This document shows, in pieces, positions 17,863 to 27,375 of a stretch of DNA of 64,000 bases. Made by a program: the position numbers and the translations under genes. The stretch is taken from NCBI RefSeq assembly GCF_038806765.1, contig NZ_CP152389.1, positions 1,302,001-1,366,000 of the forward strand. The letters are read 5' to 3'. This DNA is from Mucilaginibacter sp. CSA2-8R (GTDB lineage Bacteria; Bacteroidota; Bacteroidia; Sphingobacteriales; Sphingobacteriaceae). Under the pieces are notes generated by a model, which was not told where the DNA came from, did not search any database, and was given only the letters and a program-made list of their open reading frames with translations. Position 1 is the first letter of the stretch; each line of letters starts with the position of its first letter.

Positions 17863-20800
17863 ATGAGAAAAAATTTTACTAATCTCATTTTACTTACGCT
17901 ATTATTTAGCGTTGCATTAGCAGGCATAGTACCTGCAGCTTTTGCCCAAAGCTCCTATACTGTAACAGGTAGGGTATTAGATTTGAAAAACATTCCTTTG
18001 CCTGGTGCTACTGTCAAGGTAGAGGGTTCCCAACAAGGAACTGTAGCTGATGTAAACGGTAGTTTTAAAATCAATTTAAGCTCACCAGCTACGTTGGTTA
18101 TTTCATTTACTGGCATGGTATCAAAGAGTGTGAAGGTTAGTGCTTCAAACAATCAAGTAGAAGCAAACTTGGCCGATGGCGGCAAGCAACTTACCGATGT
18201 GGTTGTAGTTGGTTACGGTAATCAAAGACGCTCAGATGTTACCGGTTCAGTTACCTCAGTACCTAAGTCTCGTTTATCTCAATTGCCGGTAACCAACGTA
18301 TTGCAGGCATTAGAAGGTGCTGTACCTGGGGTTAACGTTGTTACCAGTTCTTCGGTTCCAGGTACACAACCATCGGTGCAGGTTCGTGGTCAAAATTCAA
18401 TATCGGCCGGCAACTCACCTTTTGTCGTGGTAGATGGTATTCCTCTAAGCAAATCAGGCGGTTCGTTGAACGATATTAATCCTAACGATATAGCATCGAT
18501 GGAGATATTGAAGGATGCATCAGCAGCGGCAGTTTATGGTACCAATGCATCAAACGGCGTAATTATTATAACCACCAAAAGAGGTGCAAGTGGTAAGCCA
18601 GTGATTAGGTACAGCGGTTATGGCGGTTGGGAAAATTATGCGCATAAATTGGAGCCGCGCGACCCTGCTTCTTTTACACAAAAGTATTTGGATTATCTAT
18701 CGCAAAATAATTTAAAGCAGCAGTTTACAGAACCGGTTTACAACAACGGCGAACGTGCAAATTATGCTGCGGGTAACATCACCAACTGGTTAGACGCCGT
18801 TAGCCAGCAGGGTTATATGCAAGATCATAACCTGAGTGTACAAGGCGGCAGTGAGGATGTGAAATACTTTTTATCTGGTGATTACCTGAAGCAAAAAGGT
18901 GTTTTGCAAGGTTATCAGTATCAACGCGTAAGTATTCGTTCTAATTTAGATGTTAATGTAACTAAGTTTTTATCAGTAGGTACTTCAGCTTTCGTAACTA
19001 ATAACAACTATGATGGCGGCCGTGTAAACCTATTGTTTGCCACCGCTATGAGCCCTTATGGAAACATTTATAACGCCGATGGTACTTACGCTATTTACCC
19101 GCAAGCCCCTGAGCAATTATATACTAACCCTTTCTTAGGGTTAAATACTGACGTGGTAAATCGCAGTGTTAATGTGGTGGGTAATGGCTATGCAGAGGTG
19201 AAATTTGGCGGTTTAATTAAAGGTCTAAAATATCGTTTAAATGTTGGTTACAACTACCTGCCAACCCGTTACAACTACTACAGCGGTCGTTTAGCAAATA
19301 CCCCATTAGGATCAGCTACTGCTACCAACACCGAAACTACAGGTTACACACTTGATAATCTGTTGCTTTATGTACGCGACTTTGGAAAAAGCCGTGTAGA
19401 TTTTACCGGTTTGTACGGTGCTCAACGCCGCCGTTATGTTAGTGCAACTGCAGGTGCAACCAATTTTGTAAACGATGCTTTATCTTATAATAACATTGGT
19501 GCAGGTGCAACTCAAACAGCAAGTTCTTATTCAGACCGCTATGCGCTTAATTACCAGATGGCGCGTTTAGTTTACTCGTATGATCAGCGTTATGTAATTA
19601 CAGGTACCGTTCGTCGTGATGGTTCTTCAGTATTCGGTGCCAACACCAGCAAGTTTGGTACATTTTACTCAGCTGCGTTGGCTTGGAATATCAGCAACGA
19701 AGCATTTATGAAGAATGTAAAGTTTGTAAATACTTTAAGGTTACGCGGCTCTTACGGTAAAGCCGGTAACGAGGGTATTAGTGTATATGGTACTATAACA
19801 ACTGACGGCAGCACACGCTTTCCATTCAACGGTGTAAGTTATATTGGTTTGCAAGCCGGTAACTTGGGTAACGCTAATTTACAGTGGGAAGCCACCAAAC
19901 AAACTAACATAGGTTTAGAGTTCGCAGTATTAAATAACCGCATAACTGGTAATATTGATGTTTACAATAGCGCTAACAATGGCTTATTACTTTCAAGAGC
20001 GTTACCAGCAATTACAGGCTACGGCAGGGTTTTAGATAACTTAGGTAAAACACGTAACCGCGGTATTGAGGTAACTTTGAATACTAAAAACGTTCAGTTT
20101 AAGAAATTTGCCTGGGAAAGTAACATCGTATTTGCAGCCAATAAAAACAAGATTGTTGATTTGTACGGCGACCAGCAGAGCGACTTAGGTAACCGCTGGT
20201 TTATCGGTTCTCCAATCAGTGTAATATATGATTATAAAATGGTTGGTGTTTGGCAAACTGGCGAAGATGCTTCTAAGCAAGATCCGGGTGCTAAGCCAGG
20301 TGATTTAAAATTTGCTGATACTAACGGTGATGGTAAAATTACTCCTGATGATCGCGTTATATTAGGTCAAACTGCACCAAAATGGACCGGTGGCTTTTCA
20401 AATACGTTTAGGTATAATAATTTAAGCTTAACCGTTTTTATTCAAACTGCACAAGGCATGCTGAAAAACAATGCCGATTACAACTATGCTGATGAGGCTG
20501 GTCGTCGTAATACACCTGCCGAGATTGGTTACTGGACGCCTACTAATGGTAGCCAGGACTTCCAGTCTTTATCATATACCAATACTCGTGGATATGGTTA
20601 TCCCCACAATGCAAGCTATACTCGGCTAAAGGATATAACGCTTAACTATACCGTGCCTCAAAGTATTGCTAACAAACTCGGTTTGTCAACTTTAAGCGTA
20701 TATGCAAGTGGTCGTAATTTACACACCTGGACTAAATGGATAGGTTGGGACCCGGAACAAACTTATTACACTCGTGGTAGCGGCAACTCTGGTAATAACC

Positions 20801-20883
20801 AAGCTGCGTTCGCTGCCGATTTCAGTAATAACTATCCTGTTACCCGTACTTTTGTACTGGGACTTAATATTTCATTAAAATAA
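17863..20883 (+). CDS. susC-like: SusC-family TonB-dependent oligosaccharide transporter
   Basis: A 1006-residue SusC homologue: signal peptide ending around Ala28-Gln29, carboxypeptidase-like domain (about 33-110; VTGRVLDLKNIPLPGATVKVEG) and a TonB box-like VVVVGYGNQRR. The plug has the SusC signature (VVDGIPLSKSG, MEILKDASAAAVYGTNASNGVIIITTKRG), followed by a C-terminal barrel ending GLNISLK. It imports oligosaccharides across the outer membrane together with the SusD lipoprotein 17 bases downstream. It is the first gene of the enzyme operon and should be induced through the HTCS upstream. Confidence 0.97.
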   Translation: MRKNFTNLILLTLLFSVALAGIVPAAFAQSSYTVTGRVLDLKNIPLPGATVKVEGSQQGTVADVNGSFKINLSSPATLVISFTGMVSKSVKVSASNNQVEANLADGGKQLTDVVVVGYGNQRRSDVTGSVTSVPKSRLSQLPVTNVLQALEGAVPGVNVVTSSSVPGTQPSVQVRGQNSISAGNSPFVVVDGIPLSKSGGSLNDINPNDIASMEILKDASAAAVYGTNASNGVIIITTKRGASGKPVIRYSGYGGWENYAHKLEPRDPASFTQKYLDYLSQNNLKQQFTEPVYNNGERANYAAGNITNWLDAVSQQGYMQDHNLSVQGGSEDVKYFLSGDYLKQKGVLQGYQYQRVSIRSNLDVNVTKFLSVGTSAFVTNNNYDGGRVNLLFATAMSPYGNIYNADGTYAIYPQAPEQLYTNPFLGLNTDVVNRSVNVVGNGYAEVKFGGLIKGLKYRLNVGYNYLPTRYNYYSGRLANTPLGSATATNTETTGYTLDNLLLYVRDFGKSRVDFTGLYGAQRRRYVSATAGATNFVNDALSYNNIGAGATQTASSYSDRYALNYQMARLVYSYDQRYVITGTVRRDGSSVFGANTSKFGTFYSAALAWNISNEAFMKNVKFVNTLRLRGSYGKAGNEGISVYGTITTDGSTRFPFNGVSYIGLQAGNLGNANLQWEATKQTNIGLEFAVLNNRITGNIDVYNSANNGLLLSRALPAITGYGRVLDNLGKTRNRGIEVTLNTKNVQFKKFAWESNIVFAANKNKIVDLYGDQQSDLGNRWFIGSPISVIYDYKMVGVWQTGEDASKQDPGAKPGDLKFADTNGDGKITPDDRVILGQTAPKWTGGFSNTFRYNNLSLTVFIQTAQGMLKNNADYNYADEAGRRNTPAEIGYWTPTNGSQDFQSLSYTNTRGYGYPHNASYTRLKDITLNYTVPQSIANKLGLSTLSVYASGRNLHTWTKWIGWDPEQTYYTRGSGNSGNNQAAFAADFSNNYPVTRTFVLGLNISLK

Positions 20884-20900
20884 TTTAGCTTAATAAAGAC

Positions 20901-22520
20901 ATGAAAAAGTTTTCTATCATATTGGGCGTTGCGTCTGCACTTTTATTGGGTGCGTCTTCTTGCAAAAAGAGTTTTCTCGACGAAAAGCCATATTCTTCAT
21001 ATTCTCCTCTAACAGTTACCGATTCTTTAGGGTTCGAAGCTTCGCTTATAGGACTTTACCAATACCAAACCGGAACACTTACCTGGTCGAGCGATCAAGG
21101 CTGGCCAAGCGTTTGGCAAGTTGGTACTGATGTTGCTAATGCCACCGCAAATCAGCAAGGGGTAGAAGTGCCTTATTATAACTATCAGCAACTTACGTCT
21201 ACCGACCGTGGATCCTCTATTGCTTGGGGTCGTTACTATGCTTTGATTAACAATAGCAATATTATCCTCGATGGACTGACATCTGCCAATGGAGTTGGCG
21301 CGGTGGGTAAGCGACTGGTTGAAGCAGAGGCCAAATTTTTCCGTGCTTATGCATATAACACATTGGCAACGCTTTACGGTCGTGTACCATTAATTACTAA
21401 GTCAATCACCGGGCCTAAAACCGATTTTACTCGTAATTCACTCGACGAAGTGAATACACAAATCGTTAACGACTTAACATTTGCTGCTTCAGGCCTACCT
21501 GATTTAAATGCGGTTGGCAATCGTGTAAATGCCGCTGGTAAACCAGTAAGCCGCGCTAACAAGTATATGGCTATGCAATTGTTGGCCGAAGTATATTTGC
21601 GTATGGGTAAAAACGATCTGGCAGAGCAAACGGCACAAAGCATCATCAGCAGCGGTAAATTTAACCTGATCCGCTCTCGTTACGGTGTACGTGCAGGTGG
21701 TGCCGGCGATTATTATTCTGATATGTTTGTTTATGGCAACCAACGCCGTTCGCAAGGTAACAGCGAAGCGATCTGGGTGTTGGAGCAAGAAAATCCGAAC
21801 TCGGTGATTGGTGGCAACGTAGATGCTGCACAGCAGCGCCGTGTATTTGGTGCGGCCTATTATCAAATACCTGGTATGGCTTTGGCCGATTCTTTAGGCG
21901 GTCGTGGTATTGCCCGCTTAAGGCTGAGCAACTGGGTCCTGTATGGCTTGTATAAAGGTAATGATATTCGTAATTCACAATACAGTATCAAGCGTCGCTA
22001 CTACTATAACGATCCGGCATACCCTGCTTTAATTGGTAAGCAGGTACCTTTTACCGGTGCAGATACTTTATTCCGTATTTGCCCAAGCACAACCAAATGG
22101 GGCGCTTTTGACCCTAATGATACCTTTGGTTATGCTATGATAAAAGATTTCATCATGATGCGTTTAGGCGAAACCTACTTATTACTTGCCGAGGCTCAGG
22201 TTAAACAAGGTAAATTAGCTGATGCCGCTAACTCCATCAACGTTTTACGTACCCGCGCCAATGCTGCCCAGGTAAGTGCTTCTGATATGAATTTAAACTT
22301 CATTTTAGACGAGCGTGCCCGCGAATTGGTAGCTGAAGAAAATCGCCGGATGACTTTAATGCGGACCGGAACTTTGGTTGAACGTTCTTTGAGATTAAAC
22401 TCAAACGATGCGCAAAAACCAATTACCGGTCTAACCGCAACTAACTTATTACTGCCCATTCCCCTAACAGATATCCAAATAAACAAAGACGCTAAACTGG
22501 AGCAAAACCCAGGTTATTAG
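20901..22520 (+). CDS. susD-like: SusD-family glycan-binding outer-membrane lipoprotein
   Basis: A 539-residue SusD/RagB protein with a lipoprotein signal (lipobox ASSC, Cys21) and the usual FLDEKPYSSYSP start. TPR-like helices follow (VEAEAKFFRAYAYNTLATLYGRVPLI; ANKYMAMQLLAEVYLRMGKNDLAEQ). The C-terminus is FILDERARELVAEENRRMTLMRTG...LLPIPLTDIQIN...LEQNPGY, matching the family. It forms the lid of the SusC transporter. An intrinsic terminator follows directly, separating susCD from the enzyme genes. Confidence 0.97.
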   Translation: MKKFSIILGVASALLLGASSCKKSFLDEKPYSSYSPLTVTDSLGFEASLIGLYQYQTGTLTWSSDQGWPSVWQVGTDVANATANQQGVEVPYYNYQQLTSTDRGSSIAWGRYYALINNSNIILDGLTSANGVGAVGKRLVEAEAKFFRAYAYNTLATLYGRVPLITKSITGPKTDFTRNSLDEVNTQIVNDLTFAASGLPDLNAVGNRVNAAGKPVSRANKYMAMQLLAEVYLRMGKNDLAEQTAQSIISSGKFNLIRSRYGVRAGGAGDYYSDMFVYGNQRRSQGNSEAIWVLEQENPNSVIGGNVDAAQQRRVFGAAYYQIPGMALADSLGGRGIARLRLSNWVLYGLYKGNDIRNSQYSIKRRYYYNDPAYPALIGKQVPFTGADTLFRICPSTTKWGAFDPNDTFGYAMIKDFIMMRLGETYLLLAEAQVKQGKLADAANSINVLRTRANAAQVSASDMNLNFILDERARELVAEENRRMTLMRTGTLVERSLRLNSNDAQKPITGLTATNLLLPIPLTDIQINKDAKLEQNPGY

Positions 22521-22530
22521 TGTAACGTTC

Positions 22531-22563
22531 AAGTGACAGGCCGAAATAGCCTGTCACTTTTTT
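22531..22563 (+). terminator. Intrinsic terminator/attenuator between susD and the enzyme genes
   Basis: AAGTGACAGGC and GCCTGTCACTT form a perfect 11-bp stem with a 7-base loop, followed by TTTT and further T-rich sequence. The next gene starts 14 bases later with no visible promoter, so partial read-through is the likely way the enzymes are expressed. Confidence 0.8.
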
Positions 22564-22576
22564 ATTATTTTACTCA

Positions 22577-23923
22577 ATGAACTGCAATACTCCTTCATAT
22601 CTGAAATATATTGTAAGCTTAGGTCTGCTCATCAATATATTTGAGCCTGTTTCAGCACAGCAAAAAGATATCAAGGTAAGTACTATCGCCCATAATGCCT
22701 GGGCTAATAATTCTGCCAATACCGTAATCTTTCGTAAAAACGCGCTGGTTACTTTTAAAGGAGTACAGTATGCTTCTTTTTATGACTCTGCACAGTATGT
22801 AGTGTTGGCCAAACGATTGGTTGGCTCATCAACCTGGCAAACACAACGCACCCCATACACCGGCGATGCTACGGATGCACATAAATCCATTAGTTTAATG
22901 ATAGATGGTGGAGGCGTTGTGCATGTAGCCTGGGGGCAACACAACAATGCGTTAAATTACGCTAAAGGACTTAAACCCGGCTCGCTTGAGTTAGGACCGA
23001 AGCTGGGCATGACCGGTAACAAAGAAAATAAATTAAGTTATCCCGAATTTTATCGCCTGGCTAACGGCAATCTGATTTTTCTATATCGCGATGGCGGTTC
23101 GGGCAACGGTAACTTAATCATTAACCATTACAACATTCAAACCGGCAAGTGGAATCGCCTGCAGGATAACCTGATTGATGGCGAAGGGCAACGCAATGCT
23201 TACTGGCAACTGGCTACCGATAAAGCCGGTACCATACACCTGTCGTGGGTGTGGCGCGAAACGCCTGATGTAGCCAGCAATCATGATTTAGCCTATGCCT
23301 GCTCAAAAGACGGGGGCATCACTTGGCAAAAATCAACCGGCGAACTATATAAACTGCCTATTACAGCAGCAACCGCAGAATATGCCTGCAAAATTCCGCA
23401 AAAAAGCGAGCTAATTAACCAAACTTCGATGTTTGCCGATGACAAGGGCAATCCGTTTATTGCTACCTATTGGCGCGAGGAAAACAGCCAGATACCGCAA
23501 TATCATTTGGTTTATAAAAGCGGAAACAAGTGGAAGGTAAGTAACCTGGCCTTCCGTAAGTCGGCCTTCTCATTGTCTGGTCAGGGTTCTAAAAGTATAC
23601 CTATAGCCAGGCCGCAAATTATCGCCTGGCAAAATAAAGGCACTCTGGCGGCTGGCCTTATTTTCAGGGATGCCGAACGGGGCAGTAAAGTATCCATAGC
23701 CGTGTGCAACAACCTGCAACAAGCAGCATGGAAGGTAATTGATTTAACAGATTACAGTGTTGGTGCATGGGAACCAACTTTGGATACAGAGCTTTGGAAA
23801 GATAAGTACCTGCTTAACCTTTTTGTACAAAAAGTAACCCAGGTTGATGGCGAAGGCCTGGCGCACGAAAAGCCCGAGGCTGTACAAGTTTTGCAGTGGC
23901 AGCCTCAATCAAACAAAAAATAA
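22577..23923 (+). CDS. BNR_4-type seven-bladed propeller protein, GH145/PL42-like candidate
   Basis: A 448-residue secreted protein (signal peptide to about Ala27) of the BNR repeat-containing family. Landmarks include HNAWANNSANTVIFRKNALVTF near the start, DAHKSISLMIDGGGVVHVAWGQHNN with His102 and His122, YPEFYRLANGNLIFLYRDGG, and LSWVWRETPD. From memory, BNR_4 propellers include ulvan lyases (PL24/PL25) and the arabinogalactan-acting GH145 rhamnosidases/PL42 rhamnose-glucuronate lyases. Immediate coupling to a GH88 unsaturated glucuronyl hydrolase supports a lyase or rhamnose-glucuronate-directed role; absence of sulfatases argues against ulvan. The exact family needs a profile search. Confidence 0.7.
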   Translation: MNCNTPSYLKYIVSLGLLINIFEPVSAQQKDIKVSTIAHNAWANNSANTVIFRKNALVTFKGVQYASFYDSAQYVVLAKRLVGSSTWQTQRTPYTGDATDAHKSISLMIDGGGVVHVAWGQHNNALNYAKGLKPGSLELGPKLGMTGNKENKLSYPEFYRLANGNLIFLYRDGGSGNGNLIINHYNIQTGKWNRLQDNLIDGEGQRNAYWQLATDKAGTIHLSWVWRETPDVASNHDLAYACSKDGGITWQKSTGELYKLPITAATAEYACKIPQKSELINQTSMFADDKGNPFIATYWREENSQIPQYHLVYKSGNKWKVSNLAFRKSAFSLSGQGSKSIPIARPQIIAWQNKGTLAAGLIFRDAERGSKVSIAVCNNLQQAAWKVIDLTDYSVGAWEPTLDTELWKDKYLLNLFVQKVTQVDGEGLAHEKPEAVQVLQWQPQSNKK

Positions 23924-25138
23924 ATGACAACATACTTAAAAAAGACACTTTGGGCAGCAGCTCTTTTAACCGGTACTTTTGGTAAGCTAAGTGCTCAAAG
24001 CGTAAAAGGCTTGTTAGCCGATAAAAGTTTAGTTAAGCACGCGAATAACATTTTTAAAAGTGCCGGCCAGCAGTACCGTTACCTTGCAGGCCGCCTTCCG
24101 GCAAATCGTTTCCCCAAAACCTTTTACGCTAAAGCCGACAGCTTGGAAACCAGCGGCTCGGGCTGGTGGTGCAGTGGTTTTTATCCGGGTACGCTGTTGT
24201 ATCTCTATAAACAAACACACGATGCTGCCACGCTCACTGAGGCCCAGCGTATGCTGAAACTGCTGGAAGTTGAGCAGCACAACAAAACCACGCACGATTT
24301 AGGTTTTATGATGTACTGTAGTTTTGGCAATGCATTGCAGATTGCGCCTAAGCCCGGGTACAAGCAAATTTTGCTTAACAGCGCCAAGTCGCTCTCAAGC
24401 CGGTTCGACGCTAAGGTAGGTGCCATCAAATCATGGGACTCAAAAAAGCAAGAATACCTGGTGATTATAGATAACATGATGAACCTGGAGTTACTCTTTT
24501 GGGCAACACGTGCTACAGGCGATTCCAGCTATTACAAAATAGCCGTTACTCATGCCAACACCACCATGAAAAATCATTTCCGGCCGGATTTTAGTTCATA
24601 CCACGTCATTAACTACAATCCCGCAACCGGTGCTGTGCAGCAAAAACGTACCGCTCAGGGTTACGCCGATGAATCGGCCTGGGCACGTGGGCAAGCCTGG
24701 GGATTGTATGGTTACACCGTAATGTACCGCGAAACCAAAAACAAAAAATATCTTAATCAGGCTAATCGCATCGCGCAGTTCATCCTTAATCATCCTAACC
24801 TGCCAAAAGACAAAATTCCTTACTGGGATTTTAATGCGCCTAATATTCCTAATGCTTTAAGAGATGCATCAGCAGGGGCCGTCATGGCTTCGGCATTATT
24901 AGAGTTGTGCCGTTACGCTGACCCAAGCCAGGCTAAAATTTATTTTAATGCGGCGCAAACCATGCTTAAAACATTGTCGGCTCCGCCTTATCTGGCAGCG
25001 GCCAAAACCAACGGAGGTTTTATCTTGCAACATAGCGTAGGTCATATTCCGCAGGGTACCGAAGTGGATGTACCACTTACTTATGCCGATTATTATTACA
25101 TTGAAGGTCTTGAACGTTATAAAAACTTTAGCCGTTAG
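23924..25138 (+). CDS. GH88 unsaturated glucuronyl hydrolase
   Basis: A 404-residue (alpha/alpha)6-barrel enzyme with signal peptide (to about Ala24). GH88 hallmarks are SGSGWWCSGFYPGTLLYLY, the catalytic HDLGFM motif (Asp125), IIDNMMNLELL (Asp183) and ADESAWARGQAWGLYGY. It hydrates and removes delta-4,5-unsaturated glucuronate from the non-reducing end of products made by lyases. Its ATG begins directly after the TAA of the propeller gene, so the two are co-translated, and the pair suggests lyase followed by clearance of the unsaturated sugar. Confidence 0.93.
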   Translation: MTTYLKKTLWAAALLTGTFGKLSAQSVKGLLADKSLVKHANNIFKSAGQQYRYLAGRLPANRFPKTFYAKADSLETSGSGWWCSGFYPGTLLYLYKQTHDAATLTEAQRMLKLLEVEQHNKTTHDLGFMMYCSFGNALQIAPKPGYKQILLNSAKSLSSRFDAKVGAIKSWDSKKQEYLVIIDNMMNLELLFWATRATGDSSYYKIAVTHANTTMKNHFRPDFSSYHVINYNPATGAVQQKRTAQGYADESAWARGQAWGLYGYTVMYRETKNKKYLNQANRIAQFILNHPNLPKDKIPYWDFNAPNIPNALRDASAGAVMASALLELCRYADPSQAKIYFNAAQTMLKTLSAPPYLAAAKTNGGFILQHSVGHIPQGTEVDVPLTYADYYYIEGLERYKNFSR

Positions 25139-25163
25139 CGGCAACAAAACACAAGCTTAAATT

Positions 25164-26114
25164 ATGATCAAATCATTCTTGTTCTCCATCTGTTTAGTAG
25201 CAGGCCTTAGTGTTAAGGCTCAAAGCATTGATACGCTTAATGCTCCTGCTGCTGCGCTGCCCGGAGTGTATGCAGACCCCAACATTACTGCGTTTAATAA
25301 AAAGTTTTATATCTATCCTACTACCGATGGAACTGTAGGTTGGATGTCTACTTACTTTACCTGCTGGTCATCAGATAACATGGTCGACTGGAAAAACGAA
25401 GGTGTTATTTTAGATCTGCCCAAAGATTTAACTTGGGCTAAAGAACGGGCCTGGGCGCCGGCCATTGCCAAAAAGAACAATAAATATTATTTCTACTACT
25501 CAGCCGATGTAAACATTGGTGTAGCTGTAAGCGACAAGCCTACCGGCCCATTTAAAGACTCTATCGGTAAACCACTAATTAAACGCGGCAGTCTGCGTGG
25601 GCAGATGATTGACCCGATGGTGCTTGTAGATGATGATGGTAGCGCCTATATGTACTGGGGACAGGGCCAGTGCCACGCAGTAAAGTTAAATGATGATATG
25701 GTAAGCTGCGATACTGCTAAAATTATCAACTTTAAACCCGAAGGGTACAATGAAGGGCCTTTCGTTATTAAACGTAAAGGCATTTATTACCTGATGTGGT
25801 CTGAGTATGATACCCGCGATCCGCGCTATTCTATCGCGTATGCTACATCCAAATCGCCGTTAGGCCCATTCACCAAAGTGGTAAACCAGCCGGTACTTAA
25901 GGGCAAAGGTGTAGTAAAGGGTGCAGGTCATCACTCAGTTGTTAATGTACCAGGTACTGATAAATGGTTTATTGCCTATCACCGTTTCAAAATTCCGGGC
26001 GGGGATGGTTACAACCGCGAAACCTGTATTTCACCAATGTACTTTGATAAAGAAGGCCGGATTTTACCGGTGAACGTTTTTGAAAAGGTAAAACCAATTA
26101 AAATCAAAAAGTAA
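25164..26114 (+). CDS. GH43 family glycoside hydrolase
   Basis: A 316-residue secreted single-domain five-bladed propeller. The GH43 catalytic residues are visible: Asp38 as base (VYADPN), Asp150 as pKa modulator (MIDPMVL) and Glu197 as acid (YNEGPFV). Typical activity is alpha-L-arabinofuranosidase or beta-xylosidase; the subfamily cannot be fixed by eye. In this locus, removal of arabinose from side chains would fit. The signal peptide ends at SVKAQ. It lies 25 bases after GH88 and 11 bases before the DUF2264 gene. Confidence 0.9.
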   Translation: MIKSFLFSICLVAGLSVKAQSIDTLNAPAAALPGVYADPNITAFNKKFYIYPTTDGTVGWMSTYFTCWSSDNMVDWKNEGVILDLPKDLTWAKERAWAPAIAKKNNKYYFYYSADVNIGVAVSDKPTGPFKDSIGKPLIKRGSLRGQMIDPMVLVDDDGSAYMYWGQGQCHAVKLNDDMVSCDTAKIINFKPEGYNEGPFVIKRKGIYYLMWSEYDTRDPRYSIAYATSKSPLGPFTKVVNQPVLKGKGVVKGAGHHSVVNVPGTDKWFIAYHRFKIPGGDGYNRETCISPMYFDKEGRILPVNVFEKVKPIKIKK

Positions 26115-26125
26115 AGCCGTTGTAA

Positions 26126-27358
26126 ATGACTAAGCCTAACGCTTTACTACTTTTATTGTTACTAAGTTTTTCGGTATCGGCCAAGGCTGCCGATAAGGCG
26201 CCAACTTTGAGCCGTAAGCAGTGGTTGGCGTATCTGGATAGGGTAGCCCGTCCTGTAATGCAAAACATTTCGCAAAACCAGCTCAAAGCTAACATGCCGG
26301 TGGTAACGTCAGGAGCTATTGATAACAAGGAGCAGCGCAGTAAGGTAGCTTATCTCGAAGCTTTTGGCCGTACGCTTTGCGGCATTGCACCTTGGTTGCA
26401 GTTAGAGGGCGGTAATCCATCCGAAGTTAAAATGCGCGACCAGTACCGCCAATGGGCATTGCAGGGTATTGCCAATGCCGTAAACCCCGGCGCTAAAGAT
26501 TATTTGCAGTGGAACGGTGGGCAGCCATTGGTAGATGCTTCGTTTGTTGCGTTGGCTCTTGTGCGGGCGCCCTGGTTATGGGAGCATTTAAATAAGCCGG
26601 TACAGCAACAGATAGTAACTGCCTTGATGATAACACGAAATACTGTTCCGGTTTATTCGAACTGGATCTTGTTTTCGGGCGCAATTGAGGCTTTTTTTGA
26701 TAAATACGATTTAGGCTACGACCCGGTACGTATCGAATTTGCTGTACGCGAATTTACGCAGCACTGGTACGTTGGCGACGGCTTATATGCCGACGGTATG
26801 AGCTTCCATCTGGATTATTATAATAGCATCGTTATTCATCCAAATTTGAATGCCATACTGGATGAGGTAAGCAGTAAACACAAGATTTACCAGCACGAGC
26901 GTGACAACGCTAAATTAATCAGTCAGCGGTATGCGCAGATTCTGGAAGGTATGATTAATGCCGATGGCAGTTATCCGGCTATAGGTCGCTCTATTGTTTA
27001 TCGTGGCGGGGTTTTTCATCACTTGGCCGATATGGCTTATAGAAAACAACTTCCATCGTCTATCAGTCCGGCGCAAGTACGTGAAGCACTTGGTGCAGTA
27101 ATTAAGAAAACGCTAAATGCACCTAATACTTTTAACAAAGACGGTTGGCTTAACATAGGGCTGTATGGTAACCAGCCTTCGCTGGCCGAGTTTTATATTA
27201 CTACCGGTAGCCTGTACATCTGCACCGACATTTTTATGCCTTTAGGATTGCCGGAAACGGATGAGTTTTGGAGCGCACCGCCTGCACCCTGGACGTCAGT
27301 AAAAATATGGAGTGGGCAAGATGTACCGGCCGACCACGCTTTCGAATTAAAAAAATAA
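26126..27358 (+). CDS. DUF2264 domain protein, secreted
   Basis: A 410-residue protein with signal peptide (to about Ala21) and the DUF2264 pattern: LSRKQWLAYLDRVARPVMQ, YLEAFGRTLCGIAPWL, SNWILFSGAIEAFF, YVGDGLYADGMSFHLDYYNSIVIHP and INADGSYPAIGRSIVYRGGVFHHLA. The fold is expected to be an alpha/alpha toroid. I recall that related proteins were placed in a glucuronidase family (GH154) studied in arabinogalactan degradation, but I cannot verify this here. The context, beside GH88 and a GH2 glucuronidase, agrees with a uronate-directed enzyme. Confidence 0.85.
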   Translation: MTKPNALLLLLLLSFSVSAKAADKAPTLSRKQWLAYLDRVARPVMQNISQNQLKANMPVVTSGAIDNKEQRSKVAYLEAFGRTLCGIAPWLQLEGGNPSEVKMRDQYRQWALQGIANAVNPGAKDYLQWNGGQPLVDASFVALALVRAPWLWEHLNKPVQQQIVTALMITRNTVPVYSNWILFSGAIEAFFDKYDLGYDPVRIEFAVREFTQHWYVGDGLYADGMSFHLDYYNSIVIHPNLNAILDEVSSKHKIYQHERDNAKLISQRYAQILEGMINADGSYPAIGRSIVYRGGVFHHLADMAYRKQLPSSISPAQVREALGAVIKKTLNAPNTFNKDGWLNIGLYGNQPSLAEFYITTGSLYICTDIFMPLGLPETDEFWSAPPAPWTSVKIWSGQDVPADHAFELKK

Positions 27359-27375
27359 CAACATGCTCCGTACTC

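Noticed and set aside
22577-23923. BNR protein as evidence for an ulvan locus
   Set aside because: No sulfatases, GH105 or GH78 genes accompany it, and the galactan-type enzymes fit arabinogalactan better.
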